Assembly (NCBI GenBank): GCA_003024985.2
Contig: PXIH01S0032598.1
Length of the DNA: 11,997 nt
Direction: 5' to 3' (one strand)
Source: Euperipatoides rowelli
Taxonomy: Eukaryota > Onychophora > Udeonychophora > Euonychophora > Peripatopsidae
Shown here: positions 8,236-11,997 of the stretch, piece by piece
Numbering within the stretch: position 1 is the first letter of the stretch
Layout: each line of letters begins with the position of its first letter
Notes under the pieces: generated by a model
Database searches by the model: none
The model's input: only the letters and a program-made list of their open reading frames with translations
What the model was told of the DNA's origin: nothing
Made by a program: the position numbers and the translations under genes

Positions 8236-8854
8236 TTGCAACTAACTATAGCCTATTATGCACTCTAAAGTTTAAAAATAGCTCTTACACTGGGAATTCA
8301 GCACACTAAATTACATAATACTCAGAAACATATTGCTTAATTAGTAAGAGTTCGTATAAATAAATGACAAAATTTGGCACGAGCGCTTGGAGTTATTATG
8401 TTTTATAATGCCACAGTAAGTCTAGTCACTGTTCAAATATTAAAAGATTTTAAACATAAATGCTTTGCCGAAATAAATTCATTTGGTGATGTTAAAATTA
8501 GAATAGGATCGGGACAACATACTAAAATAGAAGTAATAACCATCCATCTACAAACTATCTAGCTAATGATGTTAAACCATTTGGCATAGAAAGGATTCAT
8601 ACACTGTTTGTATTCAAATAGGTTTTTTTTATTCAATAAAATATATTAAGCATTTTGTACTTATACAGTTTTTCTCTGCCATGAATCTCCTTATATACTC
8701 TGGAAGTAAAGATTGTGTTACATAAACAAATACAACAAATAATATTTACTATATAAAAACAAGAAAAAAAACTAATATAAACACAATAACAAAAACAGAA
8801 AACCACAGCAATATATTTTTTTAGACTACTATACTGATCTATATTTCATCTCAG
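8236..8854. other. A+T-rich spacer with one small unassigned open frame
   Basis: A plus-strand frame at 8374-8562 encodes 62 residues (including EINSFGDVKIRIGSGQH) with mixed composition, less biased than most chance frames here. It has no recognisable domain and no supporting context. Most likely it is non-coding, although an exon fragment cannot be excluded. An A-rich stretch without structure follows at about 8755-8815. Confidence 0.4.
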
Positions 8855-8900
8855 CCTGTCTCCCCTCTCCCATCCCTCTCTAAATCCCGATCTCTTTTCT
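8855..8900. repeat. Pyrimidine-rich tract
   Basis: About 45 bases are almost entirely C and T (CTGTCTCCCCTCTCCCATCC, then CTCTCTAAATCCCGATCTCT). This resembles a polypurine/polypyrimidine tract. A splice-acceptor role was considered, but no AG-bounded exon of interest follows. Confidence 0.6.
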
Positions 8901-9915
8901 TATATGGTTTTCAATACAATTTATGAATGTTCCAAGACTTTCACTTAGAAACTTACTTGGTCAATTGTTCCAAAAGTTTATGCATCTTTGTAATAAAGAT
9001 TTTTCCTTTACTCCCCTTTTCAATAGTTACTTTTTTTTTATCAAATATCTGTGTTTTCTTGAACTTTCTTTCAATTTATTCCATGAAATATATACCAGGT
9101 TTATATCTTAAAACATTTCATCCATAAGATATACCCTACAGTAGATGTGATATACTGCATAATTTTTATGGTGAACATTTGAATCAAAGTTTGGTTTCTT
9201 CTAGGTTATTTTTTCTTTTCTTCTAAATATAGTCAAATTTCAAAAACATTATTTAAAGACTTATTTCAAAGAAACGTGAAATAGGCTAAATGTTTTCAAT
9301 AGGCATAACTAGTATAGGTGAACAATTTATATAAAATTATTAGTTATTCATGCAGGTCAGGTCAATGTATAATTTGAAGTTTGGATTTTTTTTAAGCAAA
9401 CCTATAGTCTAAAAACAAAAGTACAGTTTTATAACTATTTTTATTTTTCTAAAATTTGACTAACAGAAATTATTTATATTCACAAAAATACTTTATTCTA
9501 AGAGTTAGACTTGTAATAAACTAAAGGACATACTTGATTGCAAATCCATAGGTGATTACTTCCATAATGGATTAAAGGGGATTATAGTGGGCTTCATTAT
9601 AGATGTTTTGTTAAGATTATGTATTTGCAGAACACTATGACAATGAAAAATAAAAATATTCAAGTACCAGAGACAAAGTTTGTGTGGGAATCATGAGACT
9701 AAGTTATCAATGATATTTCTAAAAATAATAACATATTACATAATGTAAAACTACTAATAACAAATTTCAATTTTCCAAAAATAATTGGGATTATAAAAAA
9801 TAATCAACATATTCCAAGAAATTTTGTTATAAGAATGCACTATTCTATAATGAGAATTTCAAATTTTTGGTGTGGGGAGGCTCACTCCTTTAATTCTCAT
9901 CTGGTCTCTACCGTT
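8901..9915. other. A+T-rich non-coding spacer
   Basis: Two overlapping open frames at 8923-9127 are T-rich, phenylalanine-heavy peptides typical of non-coding DNA in this composition. No RNA gene, transposon end or repeat was found. Confidence 0.55.
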
Positions 9916-9932
9916 GAACCCTGTTAGGGTTC
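9916..9932. repeat. Short perfect hairpin
   Basis: GAACCC (9916-9921) and GGGTTC (9927-9932) are inverted 6-mers around the loop TGTTA. They sit in a GC-richer patch (about 9870-9965) that resembles no known RNA. The GGGTTC resembles part of a tRNA B box, but the following bases do not fit. Confidence 0.6.
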
Positions 9933-10008
9933 TGTGACTCTCGAATCTCCTTCCCTGTCACTTGGTTATAATTTATCACTCCCTTAGGTCCCATGAATCA
10001 TAATTTTC

Positions 10009-10045
10009 ATTAGGATTCTTGTTCTTTATTAGGATTCCTGTTTCA
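10009..10045 (+). repeat. 19-bp tandem duplication
   Basis: ATTAGGATTCTTGTTCTTT at 10009-10027 is followed at once by a near copy beginning ATTAGGATTCCTGTTTC at 10028. This is a simple local duplication with two visible differences. Confidence 0.75.
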
Positions 10046-10480
10046 CAATTTGTACTTGTTTCTTTTGTTCTTATAGCTCAAAGTTGACCCGTGCCAGCGT
10101 GCCTTGTTGACTTCAAATGTTTCATACACAGCAATAATTTATCATCTCCACATGTAAACACACTAATGTTGTTTTGCTTATTCATTGTGAAAGCATTAAC
10201 ATAGTTTCATTGTAGCAGACATATTGCATTCAAACACACTAACCATGCTCCTCTTGTAATGGAATTACATTAATACAAACATTGCAACCTCGCTTTGCTA
10301 GTTCATGATCAAACAGAACACACACACTAATCTTATTTGCTTAAATTGGACATAGTTGCATACACAGTACTACACACACATTACTTTGTAATGTAAAAAT
10401 GAAAAAATAACATATAAACATATTAACCTTATTTTTCTTGTACATTGTGTTTCAATGTTCAAGTGAAGTACTTCCAAGAA
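10046..10480. repeat. Spacer with spaced ACACACTAA motifs, possible diverged tandem repeat
   Basis: ACACACTAA or close variants recur at 10158, 10234, 10322 and about 10372, with TTGC/CATTG-type words between them. Spacing is irregular (about 76, 88 and 50 bases) and the intervening sequence aligns poorly, so a decayed satellite is only a possibility. No gene is visible. Confidence 0.3.
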
Positions 10481-10496
10481 GGGGAGGGGGGGGTGG
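10481..10496 (+). repeat. G-rich tract
   Basis: GGGG, A, eight G, T and GG occur in succession. It is a potential quadruplex-forming or sequencing-error-prone site. A second short run, A10 followed by G6, lies at about 10571-10586. Confidence 0.85.
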
Positions 10497-11700
10497 ATTA
10501 AGAGCATGTTGGAAAAAATAAGTCATTACCCATTCATCACACTTCACAATACATGAAATTTTAAAAAATTAAAAAAAAAAGGGGGGAACAAAGGTGTACA
10601 GAAACAAAGTTGTCTAAAATCATTTCAGGGATAATGTTGTGTAATGTTTGGAAGTTGTGAATCTTTTAATTATTAAAATAACACACTAATAACTTATATT
10701 TACAAATTCCAAGAATGGTGAGAGTGATTTATAATTTCAAAATTACATTAAACCATATAAATATATACATTTTTGAAATCAGTATTAAAAGAGCTTGAAA
10801 ATCACGTTACTTAATATAGTGCAAGAAATAAATTTCAACACCCCCTCTTCCCTTCAAGCAGTGTGCTCCTACTTCCCTCCCTAACAAATTAAAAATTTGG
10901 AGTTTTACAGTTTATAGTCCAAAACCCAACCTGGGTATAAAGAAACCTTTGGCACTTGCTTTCAGGGACACTAAAAAAAAAAAAAACTTTTTAAACAAGC
11001 ATTTACAAAGAATAATATACACAGGTATGCTGGAGTTTATTTACTTTACTAATTTATTTTAAAAATAATAGTGAGTCTTAATTTCTGTAATTGTTATATT
11101 TGATATTTTAAAATAACTGAAATTATTTTGTTAATGCTTCATTTGTTTGTCAGATATGTTTTTCAATGTTGAAAGGAGATATATGGTGCAAAGGGAGAAT
11201 TATTGAAAAATAATCTTTCTTCTTAATGTAATAAAAGAGTCTAAGCAAGTTATTAGACAAAAGTTTTGGTATACCCATTACCCTGAGGACTGACAGGTGT
11301 AGAATATGATTCTGCATGGGATCAATGAAACACAGATTCCTATAAATTTGACAATTGAAGATTATTATATAGCATATATGAAATTATTCTAAAAGTTTTA
11401 TCCTAATTTATTTTTTATCTGAATTGCTGTATCTTAAATAAATTCCAATGATATAATTTTGTATGTTCCAAGCTCTTGTAATGATAAATTTATAGATCTT
11501 GGTGGAGTATAACACATAACACTTCATTCTTAGAGGAATTGATAAAAAGTGTTGATTTATTTTTATTAATAGGATAGGCCAATATTCTCCAATTATTTGT
11601 TCATGTAATTTTTTTTTTTGTGTAGTACAAAAACTAGACTGCAGGTAGCTCATTATATACTGTATGAAGAATAAAATAATTTACATATTTGTTGTAAATT
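10497..11700. other. A+T-rich non-coding spacer
   Basis: A minus-strand frame of 81 codons (11408-11653) is lysine/isoleucine/tyrosine-rich and unrecognisable, as expected by chance in such DNA. No RNA gene or element was identified. An A-tract lies at about 10973-10985. Confidence 0.55.
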
Positions 11701-11997
11701 AATCTCATTAATCCAGACCTTGCTAGTCCGGATATCTCGCTTATACAAAATGATGTTAAAAAATAAAATCGAACTGTTTTTTTTACTAAAACAATTAATT
11801 AAAACAATATTTAATTGTTTATATAAATTTAAACTTTAGCTTTATGTGGAGAAAGAGAAGAAAAAAATTTAGAGAGGAGGAAAATATTATGAATAGCCTA
11901 CTGCGGGGAGATTGCAGTTTTGTGTTTCGCTTGAAAATGGCCACCAATTTTTGACGTAGATACTTCCAGACATAAGTTGTTAATAAATTTAATGATA
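11701..11997. other. Window end: small inverted repeats, no gene
   Basis: AATCCAGA...GTCCGGATATC (11709-11734) is a small imperfect inverted motif, GC-richer than its surroundings. AAACAATTAA (11789-11798) pairs perfectly with TTAATTGTTT (11811-11820) across 12 bases. A purine-rich run (about 11846-11886) precedes a 21-codon frame at 11889-11954, which starts MNSLLRGDC and ends KMATNF. It is too short and unrecognised to call a gene. Confidence 0.4.

Noticed and set aside
8360-8382. TTGGCACGAG resembling the end of a cDNA-library adaptor
   Set aside because: The full adaptor would need GAATTC directly in front, and this is absent (the nearest GAATTC is about 80 bases upstream). Coincidence is likelier than vector contamination.
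8923-9127. Two overlapping plus-strand open frames of 62 and 66 codons
   Set aside because: Both are T-rich, phenylalanine-heavy peptides from different frames of the same non-coding stretch.
9916-9960. GGGTTC hairpin as part of a tRNA gene or terminator
   Set aside because: The bases after GGGTTC do not fit a B box, no cloverleaf forms on either strand, and bacterial-type terminators are not relevant here.
11408-11653. 81-codon minus-strand open frame
   Set aside because: Low-complexity A+T-driven composition and no recognisable motif or flanking signals.
11709-11734. ATCCAGA...TCCGGAT as a pogo/Tigger-type transposon end
   Set aside because: It is only a loose resemblance from memory. 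No partner end or transposase remnant is visible in the window.

Overview
This window looks like an A+T-rich stretch of an animal nuclear genome, most plausibly an invertebrate such as an insect. It is dominated by non-coding DNA and dead transposable elements. No bacterial-style gene layout, operon, CRISPR array or convincing intact gene is visible. The longest open frames are 60-110 codons, and most are antisense shadows of a retrotransposon relic or chance frames. Composition is well above 70% A+T by eye, with many homopolymer A/T tracts, a GAT microsatellite and a GT/G tract.

Layout. (1) 1-261: a 31-bp minisatellite, eight full copies plus a partial one, apparently cut by the window start. 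(2) 262-1995: A+T-rich DNA with A-tracts, a (GT)5-G14 tract and one GC-richer minus-strand block (1121-1282) that looks weakly like a terminal exon. (3) 1996-2684: a non-autonomous inverted-repeat transposon with about 112-bp termini, about 86% identical to each other, and no coding capacity. (4) 2685-5394: A+T-rich spacer with a triplet microsatellite, long T/A tracts, a splice-signal-flanked open segment near 4087-4275 and a degenerate tRNA-promoter-like block near 4613-4670. (5) 5395-7041: the clearest coding relic, a 5'-truncated and inactivated non-LTR retrotransposon of RTE type. It keeps a connector, most reverse-transcriptase motifs including YADD, the C-terminal region, a very short 3' tail and a terminal ATG-repeat. 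It is broken by at least five frame changes and many stops. (6) 7042-11997: A+T-rich DNA with no convincing gene, holding short hairpins, a 19-bp tandem duplication, G-rich tracts and diverged ACACACTAA-type spaced repeats.

There is no gene network to describe. The window is best read as intergenic or intronic sequence shaped by satellite amplification and by copies of one class I and one class II element. The most useful leads are the long-TIR element, the RTE relic and the sharply homogenised minisatellite. The exon-like segments are speculative.
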